Below, piece after piece: positions 26,303 to 34,124 of a stretch of 52,011 bases of DNA. Where the stretch lies: positions 1 through 52,011 of the forward strand of contig DATKMQ010000011.1 in assembly GCA_035541755.1 (NCBI GenBank), read 5' to 3'. A program made the position numbers and the translations under genes. This stretch comes from Syntrophorhabdaceae bacterium. Lineage in GTDB: Bacteria; Desulfobacterota; Syntrophorhabdia; Syntrophorhabdales; Syntrophorhabdaceae. How positions within the stretch are numbered: the stretch's first letter is position 1; every line of letters starts with the position of its first letter. The notes under the pieces were generated by a model that was given only the letters and a program-made list of their open reading frames with translations, had not been told where the DNA came from and searched no databases.

Positions 26303-27634
26303 ATGGTACGGAATAGATTACTCAATACACTAATCGGGGTTTCCCTGATAGCTTTTGGCGCAACAGCCGCCTTTGCTGATGACATTAACATATACGGAGC
26401 ATCGGCCGAGCAGACCTTCTGGACCGCATTGGCCCCTGCCTGGCTCAAAGATACCGGCGATAATGGAGCGGGATGCCCCGCCGCTAACGTATCGACCAGA
26501 ACGAGCGGTTCCAACTTCATCGCCCAGGGTACCGGCTGCTCTCTCGGTAACGGTACCATCACGATACGCGTAACCGCCAAGAACTCCCTTGAGGGTATCA
26601 AGGCTGTAAAAGAAGAGGCCATGCTCGATTCAGATCCATGTACGAGTACCGGTCTTGCTTACCGCACCATGCTTAGCGGAACCGGCGCAAACACCACAGG
26701 CTGCTATGATGTGACCATTGGGGCATCGGACGTGGCAAGCAGCGCCTTTGCCCAGCAGAGCACGGGCAACGTAAACGGGCCTCAGGACGGCGCCAGGGGA
26801 ACTAACGTGAAGACTTTCGTCGCCGCTGCCGAGGACATGACAGGTTACGATCTCTACAGGCCGGTTGTAGTGCCTTTTGGTTTCTTTGTGAACAACAGCG
26901 TAAAGGTGAGAACATGCGTTGCCGGCACACCCAATGCGGGCGTACAGTGCTCCGCAGATGCCGACTGCCTGAACACAGTGCCTCTGGCGGGCGACTGCGG
27001 CACCGTATCGCAGACAATTACCGATGTATCCCGTCAGATGGCAACCATGATTTTTTCCGGACAGGCCTATAACTGGACCGATTTTGGCGCCGGATATGAC
27101 ACCAATCCGATCGAAGCCTGTATACGTCATGCCGGATCTGGAACAGTGGCAACCCTCGACTGGGCAGTGATGAGAGGGAATAACAAATGGGGCTGGAACC
27201 TGGTGACCACAGAACAAGACGGTGGTCCGTACGTATGGTTCAACAACGGCACAGGTACAGAGATGAACTGCGTGAATACCCAGACCGGCGGCATCGGCTT
27301 TGCCGACGCGGATCAGGCCGAGAGCTGCGGTACAGGCAAGACTTATGTCAACACCGCTGCGGTCAAATACAATGGTTTTTATCCGAGAAGAATAACGATC
27401 AGGAACGGCCAGTATGACAACTTCTGGTCAGCGCAGCACCTCTATGTCAAGGCTGTCGACGACACCCCCGTGGTGCAGAAGCTCATGCAATTTGCCAACG
27501 ATCCTACCAAGATAACCGCTATGGGCGGAAACCCTGCGAAATACTGGGCGAGCCAGGCGGAAATGGTTTACTGGAAGGATGATCCGTCCGCATATCCGGG
27601 TTACCGGGGAGCGGATTCGCCACAGACGCCGTAA
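26303..27634 (+). CDS. PstS-like periplasmic substrate-binding protein
   Basis: A 443-residue exported protein with signal peptide 1-25 (ATAAFA). The body follows the phosphate-binding (PstS, PBP-like) plan: opening strand INIYGASAEQTFW, VVPFGFFVNNSV, then ATMIFSGQAYNWTDFG (compare the TGKxxNWxD motif of PstS), RHAGSGTVATLDWAV (compare RxDGSGT) and TGGIGFADAD (compare PGAIGYV). An insert near residues 205-235 holds several cysteines (CVAG, VQCSADADC, GDCG) and is unlike PstS; such Cys-rich repeats occur in exported deltaproteobacterial proteins. AGGAGG precedes the ATG at 26303 and a strong terminator follows. There is no pstCAB transporter nearby, so the protein may bind phosphate or a phosphate ester for the host Pst system, or serve as an extracellular phosphate-binding protein. 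It is probably co-transcribed with the PEP-CTERM gene 57 bp upstream. Confidence 0.75.
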   Translation: MVRNRLLNTLIGVSLIAFGATAAFADDINIYGASAEQTFWTALAPAWLKDTGDNGAGCPAANVSTRTSGSNFIAQGTGCSLGNGTITIRVTAKNSLEGIKAVKEEAMLDSDPCTSTGLAYRTMLSGTGANTTGCYDVTIGASDVASSAFAQQSTGNVNGPQDGARGTNVKTFVAAAEDMTGYDLYRPVVVPFGFFVNNSVKVRTCVAGTPNAGVQCSADADCLNTVPLAGDCGTVSQTITDVSRQMATMIFSGQAYNWTDFGAGYDTNPIEACIRHAGSGTVATLDWAVMRGNNKWGWNLVTTEQDGGPYVWFNNGTGTEMNCVNTQTGGIGFADADQAESCGTGKTYVNTAAVKYNGFYPRRITIRNGQYDNFWSAQHLYVKAVDDTPVVQKLMQFANDPTKITAMGGNPAKYWASQAEMVYWKDDPSAYPGYRGADSPQTP

Positions 27635-27653
27635 CGTCTTTTCCGTAACATCT

Positions 27654-27680
27654 AAAGGGGCCGCTTCGGGGGCCCCTTTT
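27654..27680 (+). terminator. Rho-independent terminator after the PstS-like gene
   Basis: AAAGGGGCC and GGCCCCTTT form a perfect stem around a short loop, ending in TTTT. It closes the PEP-CTERM/PstS-like transcript just before the Pho box of phoB. Confidence 0.88.
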
Positions 27681-27684
27681 CTTC

Positions 27685-27738
27685 TTCACCGTAAATTAAC
27701 CGTATCTCAATCGATTTCTAACAATACCATAGTAATCT
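27685..27738 (+). promoter_or_regulatory. Predicted Pho box and promoter of phoB
   Basis: TTCAC at 27685, TTAAC at 27696, TCAAT at 27707 and CTAAC at 27718, 11 bp apart, then 10 bp, then TAATCT at 27733-27738. Implies autoregulation of the response regulator, as known for E. coli phoB. Confidence 0.65.
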
Positions 27739-27866
27739 CCACCATGAGGAAAACCGGAATGAAGCGTGGGGGCGCGTTCGCAATTCCTTTCAGCCCAGTG
27801 GAAGCTTAAAGCCCTGAGGAGTACCTATTCTCGAACAGGCCACAGATAAGATAGAGGTGGACGCCC

Positions 27867-28574
27867 ATGAAGATTCTCGTAGTCGATGACGAAAAGGATA
27901 TTCTCGACCTGGTTTCCGTCAACCTCGAACGCGAGGGCTTCAAAGTGATCACCGCGGATAACGGAGAAGATGCCCTCGATCTGGTAAAAAGCAAGAAGCC
28001 CGATCTCGTAGTGCTCGATCTCATGCTGCCTGGAATCCACGGGCTTGAGGTCTGCAGGCAAATTAGAGGGGCGCCGGAGCATGCGGGTCTTCCTATTCTT
28101 ATACTGAGCGCCAAGGGGACCGAGGTAGACCGCATCGTGGGACTTGAAATGGGCGCCGATGATTACATTACCAAGCCCTTCAGCGTGGGAGAGCTCGTAG
28201 CACGCATCAGGGCCGCCTTAAGAAAGACCGGAGGAAACCAGCAGAAGAAACTCACACAGCAGGGACAGACCTTCTTTCACAAGGATCTCTTTGTTGATTT
28301 CCAGCGATACGAAGTGACGATCGGTGGTAAGAAAACGGACCTGCCCCCCATAGAGACGAAGCTTCTCTTCTTCTTCACAAAGAACCCGGGAAGGGTCTAC
28401 ACGCGCGACCAGCTTCTGGACCATGTCTGGGGTGACAAGGTCTTCGTGACGCCGCGCGTGGTCGATGTTCATATCAGCCACCTGAGAAAGATCATCGAGA
28501 AGGACCCGCAAAAGCCTGCCTACATCGTAACCGTCACAAACGTGGGCTACAAATTCGATGACTCCACTGCTTAA
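27867..28574 (+). CDS. phoB: PhoB-like OmpR-family response regulator
   Basis: A receiver domain (1-120) with the acidic pair Asp7/Asp8, the phosphoacceptor Asp51 (VLDLMLPG), Ser81 and Lys103 (TKPF), followed by an OmpR/PhoB winged-helix DNA-binding domain (about 135-230: ETKLLFFFTKNPGRVYTRDQ, then VDVHISHLRKII and VTNVGYKF). At 235 residues it is the usual size for PhoB. PhoB dimers bind direct repeats spaced 11 bp, the pattern found across this island, so this protein is the obvious candidate activator; the DNA-binding specificity itself is inferred. There is no histidine kinase gene next to it, which is unusual: phoR normally follows phoB. It may be phosphorylated by the host PhoR. Weak ribosome site (GGTGG) before the ATG at 27867. 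Its last codons overlap a possible start of the following broken gene. Confidence 0.85.
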   Translation: MKILVVDDEKDILDLVSVNLEREGFKVITADNGEDALDLVKSKKPDLVVLDLMLPGIHGLEVCRQIRGAPEHAGLPILILSAKGTEVDRIVGLEMGADDYITKPFSVGELVARIRAALRKTGGNQQKKLTQQGQTFFHKDLFVDFQRYEVTIGGKKTDLPPIETKLLFFFTKNPGRVYTRDQLLDHVWGDKVFVTPRVVDVHISHLRKIIEKDPQKPAYIVTVTNVGYKFDDSTA

Positions 28575-28599
28575 TCCTCAACGTACGGTGAAGCAGACC

Positions 28600-29150
28600 A
28601 TGTTCCTCGTTGCGGCCGCGGTTCTTGTTATGCTCTGTTCGGCGGGTCCTGCCCGTGATGCGGGCGCGAATTCCCCTTCGGTAAACGCCCCGGCGCCTCA
28701 TTTCTCCGTGGAATTAGGAGCGGGACAGGTACTCACCTCAGAGATGCTGCGGGGGGTAAGGTGGTGGTCATGTTTTACGAAATACGGGACCTCGTAAAGA
28801 AAAACAGCGAGGCCAAGGATAGGCTGAACCACATGTACGATGGACAACTTCATGCTGTACAGGAACTCATCGTACGTCTCCCGGTCATTGATTGCTCCCG
28901 TGTCATTTGGCCTATTTCTGAAATATGGAAGAAGGGCCTACGCGACAATTCGAGAAGGGTGGGTATGACGGTCTATTGCGACTGGAGCGGGCAGGTATCC
29001 AGGTCCTTCGACATGAGCAGTGCAGACAGCAATATGCTGATGCTCGACGGCAAGGAGGTCATCCGGTACAGATCCACTGGAAAGATAGACGATCAACAGC
29101 TCGCTGAGATCGTGAGAACGCTCGCTCTCCTGATAAATGAGCTGCCCTAG
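28600..29150 (+). pseudogene. Redoxin/YtfJ-like exported protein, interrupted by a frameshift
   Basis: Two frames together make one thioredoxin-fold protein. The first (from 28600) gives a signal peptide, APAPHFSVELGAG and SEMLRG. The second continues as KVVVMFYEIRDLV, VGMTVYCDWSGQ and ends LLINELP at 29150. The usual redoxin join would be LRGKVVVMF. The break is at a run of six G at about 28751-28756; seven G (LRGGK) or four G (LRGK) would restore the frame. No CxxC redox motif is visible, so it resembles YtfJ-type redoxin relatives and not a reductase. As it stands it is a broken gene, a sequencing error in a homopolymer, or a case of frameshifting on the G run. It probably shares the phoB transcript; an upstream ATG at 28558 overlaps the phoB end. 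Confidence 0.6.
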
Positions 29151-29161
29151 CCGGCGTAGAA

Positions 29162-29215
29162 TTAACCGTATGAATGTATGAAATTAATTGGTCGTTAACA
29201 GCGGGCGTGTAGGAT
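29162..29215 (+). promoter_or_regulatory. Predicted Pho box and promoter of olsF
   Basis: TTAAC at 29162, AATGT at 29173, TTAAT at 29184 and TTAAC at 29195, 11 bp apart, then 10 bp, then TAGGAT at 29210-29215. The olsF ATG lies about 50 bp downstream. Confidence 0.72.
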
Positions 29216-29263
29216 TACTCCGGGAGCTGTGGAATCTACAAACAGATCGACACGGAGGAGATT

Positions 29264-31114
29264 ATGAACAACAGTGATACGGAGCAAAACGCCAGGATCT
29301 TTGCATTCCCGACCCCGTTCAAAGCCCCCTTGGCCAGAAAGGTTTTTTCTATTCTTCAGGGAGGACTCGAAAAGGCCCTGTGCCTTTCCATGCTGAACGA
29401 TGTGTATATGGAGATCGCAGACGAGACCGATGCGAGCGGCTTCATGCGCCGATCACTGGAGAGCCTGGGAGTGCGCTACGAGGTGAGCGAATCGGAGATA
29501 GCCTCCATTCCGACTGAAGGGCCTCTGGTTATCGTGTCGAATCACCCCTTCGGTGGTCTTGAGGGTCTTATACTCGGAGCACTTCTTCCGGGCGTGCGTC
29601 CCGATACAAAAATAATGGCCAACTATCTCCTCTCAAGAATCCCCCAGTTGAGAGGGATTCTGATTGCGGTGGATCCCTTTGAAACAAAAGATTCCACTAC
29701 CAAGAACCTAAAGCCTCTGAGGCAGGCCTTGGCCTGGCTCAGAGCGGGCCACGCGCTCACAGTCTTTCCTTCCGGCACCGTTTCCTCTCTGAACCTTCAG
29801 GAGCGGCGAATAGTGGATCCGCGCTGGCATGAGGCTGTGGCAGGGTTGGTGCGCAAGTCCGGAGCCAGCGTGCTTCCGGTCTTCTTCGAGGGCGCGAACA
29901 GCGCACTCTTTCAGGCAGCGGGTCTTCTCAACGCAAAATTGAGGACTGCACTGCTGCCACACGAACTCCTGAAGAAACGAAACAGCACGGTCAAAATCCG
30001 CATCGGACGTGTGGTGCCTTTCCAGAGACTCAAGAAGTTCTCCGACAACGAGAACCTCCTATCCTATCTGAGAATGCGAACATATATGCTGCAGCACCGA
30101 AACCACAAAAAACCGGCAGCGAGGGGGTGTTTCATGATTTTTAGAAAACAAGTCAAGGCCGTACAGGAGATTCTCGCAGCGGGGCCGGGCTCAGACGTCA
30201 TCGCGCAGGAAATTGATCGGCTCCCTCGAGACGCACTGCTTATGACATCCGGAGAATACCGGGTGTTTTCTGCCAGGGCCCATCAGATACCGAATGCGCT
30301 CTTCGAGATCGGCCGTCTCCGCGAGATCTCCTTCCGTCAGACACAGGAAGGGACGGGGAAATCCGTGGACCTCGATAGGTGCGATCTCTATTACACACAT
30401 CTTTTTGTCTGGGATGATAACAGGAAGAATGTGGTGGGAGCCTACCGCTTGGGTCGCGTGGACGAGATCGTAAGCCGATTCGGAAAGAAGGGGCTTTACA
30501 CCAGTACGCTCTTCGATTACAAAGAGAGCTTTTTAAGGCACATAGACTGCGGTCTGGAGCTCGGCCGGTCGTTTGTTAGAGCCGAATACCAGAAGCTTTA
30601 TCAGCCGCTCTTGCTTCTCTGGAAAGGCATAGCCGCCTTTGTAGCGAGGAACCCCTCGTACACCACCCTCTTCGGCCCTGTGAGTATAAGCGACCGCTAT
30701 TCACAATTCTCAAAACAGCTCATGGTTTCCTATCTCACCATGAATCACTTTGCTCCAGACATGGCCAGGTTCGTGAGACCGCGTACCCCTTTGTCCGGAC
30801 AATCAAAGAAGAGATTGAGTTCCAGTTTTCCCGCCATGCTTCCTGCCGATATCGAAGAGCTTTCCTCCATCATATCTGATGTGGAGAGCGACAGGAAAGG
30901 CTTGCCAATCCTGCTCAAGCATTATGTCAAACTGGGAGGCAGGCTCATGGGGTTTAACCTTGACCCGGCCTTCGGGAATGTCCTTGATGGCCTTATCGTG
31001 GTTGATCTTCTCAAGTGTGACCGCAAGGTGCTGGATCGTTTCATGGGGGAAGCGCAGTCAGCCCAGTTCTTTGACTATCATCAGGAGCCGCCGCGTCGCA
31101 ACCTTGCGTCCTAA
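29264..31114 (+). CDS. olsF: Bifunctional ornithine-lipid synthase, OlsF type
   Basis: Two acyltransferase domains in one chain. The N-terminal part (about 70-290) is a lysophospholipid-acyltransferase (PlsC/OlsA-like) domain with SNHPFGGLEG (His94) and FPSGTVSSL. The C-terminal part (about 310-600) is a hemolysin/OlsB-like N-acyltransferase of the GNAT fold (YRVFSARAH, LFVWDDNRKNVVGAYRLG, LELGRSFVRAEYQ, LFGPVSISDRYS). This order and the length of 616 residues match OlsF, which N-acylates ornithine and then O-acylates the lyso-lipid to make ornithine lipid, a phosphorus-free membrane lipid that many bacteria make when phosphate is scarce. Start ATG 29264 with GGAGGAG upstream; its own Pho box precedes it. 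Together with the Pho-box glycosyltransferases it points to membrane lipid replacement. Acyl-chain choice cannot be read from sequence. Confidence 0.85.
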   Translation: MNNSDTEQNARIFAFPTPFKAPLARKVFSILQGGLEKALCLSMLNDVYMEIADETDASGFMRRSLESLGVRYEVSESEIASIPTEGPLVIVSNHPFGGLEGLILGALLPGVRPDTKIMANYLLSRIPQLRGILIAVDPFETKDSTTKNLKPLRQALAWLRAGHALTVFPSGTVSSLNLQERRIVDPRWHEAVAGLVRKSGASVLPVFFEGANSALFQAAGLLNAKLRTALLPHELLKKRNSTVKIRIGRVVPFQRLKKFSDNENLLSYLRMRTYMLQHRNHKKPAARGCFMIFRKQVKAVQEILAAGPGSDVIAQEIDRLPRDALLMTSGEYRVFSARAHQIPNALFEIGRLREISFRQTQEGTGKSVDLDRCDLYYTHLFVWDDNRKNVVGAYRLGRVDEIVSRFGKKGLYTSTLFDYKESFLRHIDCGLELGRSFVRAEYQKLYQPLLLLWKGIAAFVARNPSYTTLFGPVSISDRYSQFSKQLMVSYLTMNHFAPDMARFVRPRTPLSGQSKKRLSSSFPAMLPADIEELSSIISDVESDRKGLPILLKHYVKLGGRLMGFNLDPAFGNVLDGLIVVDLLKCDRKVLDRFMGEAQSAQFFDYHQEPPRRNLAS

Positions 31115-31136
31115 TCAAGGCTGCGAGCAAGTCGTA

Positions 31137-31313
31137 TCACTCGCCACGGATTATCTTTCTGCAGATCCGCTTTATCCTCGCGAAATCGGCGGGCTGCATG
31201 GGATATCCTTTGTACTTCCTGAACCCGCATTTGAAACAGGCAAATATCTCCGTATCGGTCTGGCGATCATATTCTCTATATGTTTCGGTCTGTCCGCATT
31301 TCACACAAACCAT
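31137..31313 (-). CDS. Small zinc-ribbon protein (58 aa)
   Basis: A short gene that starts MVCVKCGQTET and has two CxxCG knuckles (Cys3-Cys6 and Cys26-Cys29), followed by a basic tail ending RKIIRGE. ATG at 31313 follows ACGGAGG at good distance. It lies 31 bp downstream of the HAD-fusion gene on the same strand, so it is probably the second gene of that Pho-controlled operon. Like the zinc ribbon at 5340-5540, it has no family name I can give. It converges with olsF, whose stop is only 22 bp away. Confidence 0.7.
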   Translation of the reverse strand: MVCVKCGQTETYREYDRQTDTEIFACFKCGFRKYKGYPMQPADFARIKRICRKIIRGE

Positions 31314-31344
31314 GTCGTAGCCTCCGTGTTAATGTCTATTGTTG

Positions 31345-32748
31345 TTACGCTATGCGTTCGAGCAAGGGCTCGAAATATCTCCACTCGCTGAAGCCGAGGT
31401 GGAGGGTCAGAGATCGAGGGTAGAGAAGAGCTGCTTGCAGGAAGGTCTCAAAACTCATCACATTGTTGATGTGAACATCGAACTTCCAAATGGTGAGCAC
31501 ATTGACCACCAATCTCCAGTACCGGTGGCTGCGGTTAAGCGAAAACCTATCGATCCCGGCCACGCGCATCAGTTCAAGGATCTCCCGGGCGCTCGCGGCC
31601 TCATTGAGGAGAGATTCGGATAGATAATCCACATTATACTCGATAACGGCAAGAGGGTACTTGTATCTGAGAGCCGCTAGGTGGTTACCTCGCAGGATGT
31701 GGGTATCGCCAAGTTTAAACCACAAAGAGGACCCCTGCAGTTTGTATGCATCGGCTATTTCCATGGCCTTATTCAGGAGAAACTTGCTCTCATGCACGTT
31801 GAACTTTATGCCTTTCCCGCCGATGCTTGCAAAATCCAGGCATTCCTCGAGAGAAAGCATGCCGTCGGCCACAGGGCTCACTTTCTGCACATCTTTGAGA
31901 TCGATCTCAAGCCAGTTTATGTTCGAGCCCATGAAAGACCCGAGCCCCTCTCTCGTGAAGTCGCAGGGCCACACGAACTGTATGTGCTCTGTGGATGGTT
32001 CTTCCGGGGCAGACCTGGTGAGATCGTATACCTTGCCATTCTTGCCGTGAGGTGTGAGGGCAGCCGGAGCAGACCGAAAGACGGTCTCCGCGTGGAGAAG
32101 ATGGATTTCCTTGTCCGGATCGTTCTCGGAGACGGCCTTCAGATTCTCTGATTCATTGTCAACGAAGGCAAATACACGGTAATTCTGCTCTCTGAAATAG
32201 GTGATGCCCCTCTGTTTTGAGTCCGGTATGTCTCCACCCGACTCGTCGCACCTCATGAAGAGCATATCATCTACAAACGCCACCCTGTATTCCTTGCCTA
32301 ATTCGTTCAAACACCGTAAGGTATGCTCTCTCGCGGACTCAAACCGTGCTGTGTTGAAGCCCACATAGGTATTGGGCTGCAGCTGGAACCACCTGATGAC
32401 ATCGAGAATCGCCGGAAACGGACGGTAGGCTTCCGGTATGGCCACGGAGGAAAACATAAGCTTCTCGTAATCGGCGCGGAGGTTTGGCTGGGCTACTTCC
32501 GGGACATGAAGTCTTTTGAAAAGCCGGTCGATATGGTGTTCCTCGCCGAAATCAATGTCCGAGGCCGCAACATGCGCAAAATAATCCGTCCCGTTCTCCT
32601 CGTCAAGACAGCGCAGCACATAGCGAATAGTGTGGCGCATGTCCAGGATGGTGCCGTCGATATCGAAGACGATGAGCAACCTATCCTGAGGGTAGCGCTC
32701 TCTCATGGTCTCGTAATGTGTTGCAAGTGTCTTCATCCAATTTTTCAT
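31345..32748 (-). CDS. HAD-superfamily hydrolase fused to a GDPD/FAM151-like C-terminal domain
   Basis: The first ~240 residues have HAD phosphohydrolase marks: motif I VFDIDGTILD (Asp29 nucleophile, Asp31), a helical cap, TARFES near motif II, and FAFVDNESENL resembling motif IV. The C-terminal ~200 residues (INWLEIDLKDV, GIKFNVHESKFL, SSLWFKLGDTHILRG, AVIEYNVDYL) look like one half of a TIM barrel of the FAM151/glycerophosphodiesterase kind; this second assignment is tentative. The true start is ATG at 32748 because GAGGAGG stands six bases before it; an in-frame ATG 13 codons upstream overlaps the predicted promoter region and lacks a ribosome site. A Pho box with a near-consensus -10 precedes it. 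A two-step phosphate-scavenging enzyme acting on phosphodiesters, then on the monoester, would fit, but no activity can be assigned. Confidence 0.7.
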   Translation of the reverse strand: MKNWMKTLATHYETMRERYPQDRLLIVFDIDGTILDMRHTIRYVLRCLDEENGTDYFAHVAASDIDFGEEHHIDRLFKRLHVPEVAQPNLRADYEKLMFSSVAIPEAYRPFPAILDVIRWFQLQPNTYVGFNTARFESAREHTLRCLNELGKEYRVAFVDDMLFMRCDESGGDIPDSKQRGITYFREQNYRVFAFVDNESENLKAVSENDPDKEIHLLHAETVFRSAPAALTPHGKNGKVYDLTRSAPEEPSTEHIQFVWPCDFTREGLGSFMGSNINWLEIDLKDVQKVSPVADGMLSLEECLDFASIGGKGIKFNVHESKFLLNKAMEIADAYKLQGSSLWFKLGDTHILRGNHLAALRYKYPLAVIEYNVDYLSESLLNEAASAREILELMRVAGIDRFSLNRSHRYWRLVVNVLTIWKFDVHINNVMSFETFLQAALLYPRSLTLHLGFSEWRYFEPLLERIA

Positions 32749-32785
32749 GATAACCTCCTCTTCGGTTTGGAGAAATGCTGATATC

Positions 32786-32839
32786 ACTATATGAGTCCGT
32801 GGTTAAGAAAGAATGAATTTGAAAGAAATATTCTGTTAA
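32786..32839 (-). promoter_or_regulatory. Predicted Pho box and promoter of the HAD-fusion operon
   Basis: Minus strand: TTAAC (32835-32839), TTTCT (32824-32828), TTCAT (32813-32817), TTAAC (32802-32806), 11 bp apart, then 10 bp, then TATAGT (32786-32791). A nearly identical copy lies at 49228-49281. Confidence 0.77.
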
Positions 32840-32975
32840 CGGGCCGGGTTAGCGTTGGAGAATATACGGGACCAGACGAACACACAGAACGTTCGGACGG
32901 CAAGAATATTACGGCATTTTGCATGCATTATGAACATTGGGGCCGGTTGAGCCGACCCCAAAGGTACGTGAGCGG

Positions 32976-33560
32976 TTAGCCGTGCCTTTTGACGCGATGA
33001 ATCACGCGAAATCCCGAGGCAAGAGTCAAACCAGATGCAAAAAGCAGCGTTGCTGAAGGCAGTGGGACCGGAGAAGGATTTCCGGGGTCGGTGTCCCGTT
33101 CGGCGACGAAACCACGAATCTTCCGCGGGTCTGACTCGCCATACCACATCCAGTTGTCCTTGCCGTATTTTGACCCGATCGCCAGGTACCGATCGGTGAC
33201 GCGAATTCTAGAATCGTCCGGCTGACCTTTTGCCCAGCGGGCGAAGCTCCAGCCTTCCGAGGTCACCCAGTGCCATTTCTTGGACGGATCCTCATACCCA
33301 CCGAGCCAGAACTCGCCCGAGAGTCCCTGAAGATCTTTTTGCAGAGTTTGCTGTTCGGTGGGGCTTGTTACGGTGGCCAGATGATAAGCGCTTCCCCAGG
33401 ATGAAACCTCTTCGGCCGCCTGTTGCCATGTGATGCCCGGCCGGAACACAACGATATACTCCTGATCGTTGCCGTAACAGGCGTGGCAGATGGCGCTGAG
33501 GCCCAGGATCAGGAAAACCGTGAGCATGGTGATGAATCCGGTCTTCGCATGGACTTTCAT
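32976..33560 (-). CDS. C-type-lectin-domain PEP-CTERM protein
   Basis: A 194-residue exported protein with a signal peptide (1-27), a C-type lectin fold (about 40-155: GITWQQAAEEVSSWGSAYHL, TVTSPTEQQTL, FWLGGYEDPS, WHWVTSEGWSFARWAKGQPD, and RGFVAE at the end), and a C-terminal PEP-CTERM-like sorting signal (VPLPSATLLF, hydrophobic helix, then HRVKRHG). CTLD-PEP-CTERM proteins are thought to bind surface glycans after exosortase processing. The start overlaps the stop of the upstream RHH gene as ATGA, and its ribosome site AGGAGG lies within that gene, so the two are translationally coupled. The transcript is headed by a Pho box. The canonical disulfide cysteines of CTLDs are mostly absent. 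Confidence 0.82.
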   Translation of the reverse strand: MKVHAKTGFITMLTVFLILGLSAICHACYGNDQEYIVVFRPGITWQQAAEEVSSWGSAYHLATVTSPTEQQTLQKDLQGLSGEFWLGGYEDPSKKWHWVTSEGWSFARWAKGQPDDSRIRVTDRYLAIGSKYGKDNWMWYGESDPRKIRGFVAERDTDPGNPSPVPLPSATLLFASGLTLASGFRVIHRVKRHG

Positions 33561-33982
33561 AGAACCTCCTTTATAGCGTTCTCTTTTAAGTTGCCCGCCT
33601 CTATGAGCTGCCCGCCCGGCTCGCGTTTGGAGGCCTCAGTTACATTACCGTCGACAGGCGTGAGATCGAGACTGAAGGTCGACTTGTCTTGGTCAAAGGA
33701 TATGTTGCAGGAGATGTTCTTTGGCAGGCCGATCTTCACGCCTCCGACTGTTACGTAGGATACATCCTCTGACGACAAGCTCCTCTCTTCGGCTGCTGCC
33801 GAACCCCGCTCCTCGACGATCCTGTTGAACATCGTATCCCCTTGAAAGCCTTCATCGATTGATTTACGCAGAATGGCCTCGATGAGCGCGGAGCGTGAGC
33901 ACTTAGATTCCTGACTCACGTGATCGAGCCAATCGAGCAGCTCCTGCTTGGTCCTGAAAGATATGGTTACGGTTTTGAACAT
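33557..33982 (-). CDS. Ribbon-helix-helix-like small protein
   Basis: The N-terminus (MFKTVTISFRTKQELLDWLD then CSRSALIEAIL) looks like an Arc/CopG ribbon-helix-helix DNA-binding domain in the first 50 residues. The remaining ~90 residues are acidic and form predicted strands (VSYVTVGGVKIGLPK, ISFDQDKSTFSLDL) with no family I recognise. It overlaps the lectin PEP-CTERM gene by 4 bp. ATG at 33982 is preceded by GGGAGGAAG. Because a 20-bp perfect inverted repeat lies in its leader (34023-34042), self-repression by this protein is a testable idea. It may instead be an antitoxin-like or ligand-sensing regulator. Confidence 0.65.
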   Translation of the reverse strand: MFKTVTISFRTKQELLDWLDHVSQESKCSRSALIEAILRKSIDEGFQGDTMFNRIVEERGSAAAEERSLSSEDVSYVTVGGVKIGLPKNISCNISFDQDKSTFSLDLTPVDGNVTEASKREPGGQLIEAGNLKENAIKEVL

Positions 33983-34022
33983 CGTCTCTTCCTCCCTGCC
34001 CGAGTATTTGCTTGAAGCCCAC

Positions 34023-34042
34023 AGGTCGCGGTTCCGCGACCT
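34023..34042. promoter_or_regulatory. Perfect inverted repeat in the RHH gene leader
   Basis: AGGTCGCGG and CCGCGACCT are directly adjacent around TT. It lies between the predicted -10 (34071-34076) and the start codon at 33982. It could be an operator for the RHH protein or an RNA hairpin; there is no U-run for termination in the downstream (minus) direction. Confidence 0.55.
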
Positions 34043-34070
34043 CAGAGATCTTTACCGTCCCGACAACACA

Positions 34071-34124
34071 AATGTACCACCGCGGTATTAAGAAACGATT
34101 ACAAACCAGTTACAAAAGTATGAA
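34071..34124 (-). promoter_or_regulatory. Predicted Pho box and promoter of the RHH-lectin operon
   Basis: Minus strand: TTCAT (34120-34124), GTAAC (34109-34113), GTAAT (34098-34102), TTAAT (34087-34091), 11 bp apart, then 10 bp, then TACATT (34071-34076). Confidence 0.7.

Noticed and set aside
27744-27809. A 21-codon leader peptide in the phoB leader
   Set aside because: No ribosome site and no codon pattern that suggests attenuation.
32937-32961. Terminator after the lectin PEP-CTERM gene
   Set aside because: TTGGGG/CCCCAA pair imperfectly in the centre and no T-run follows on either strand.
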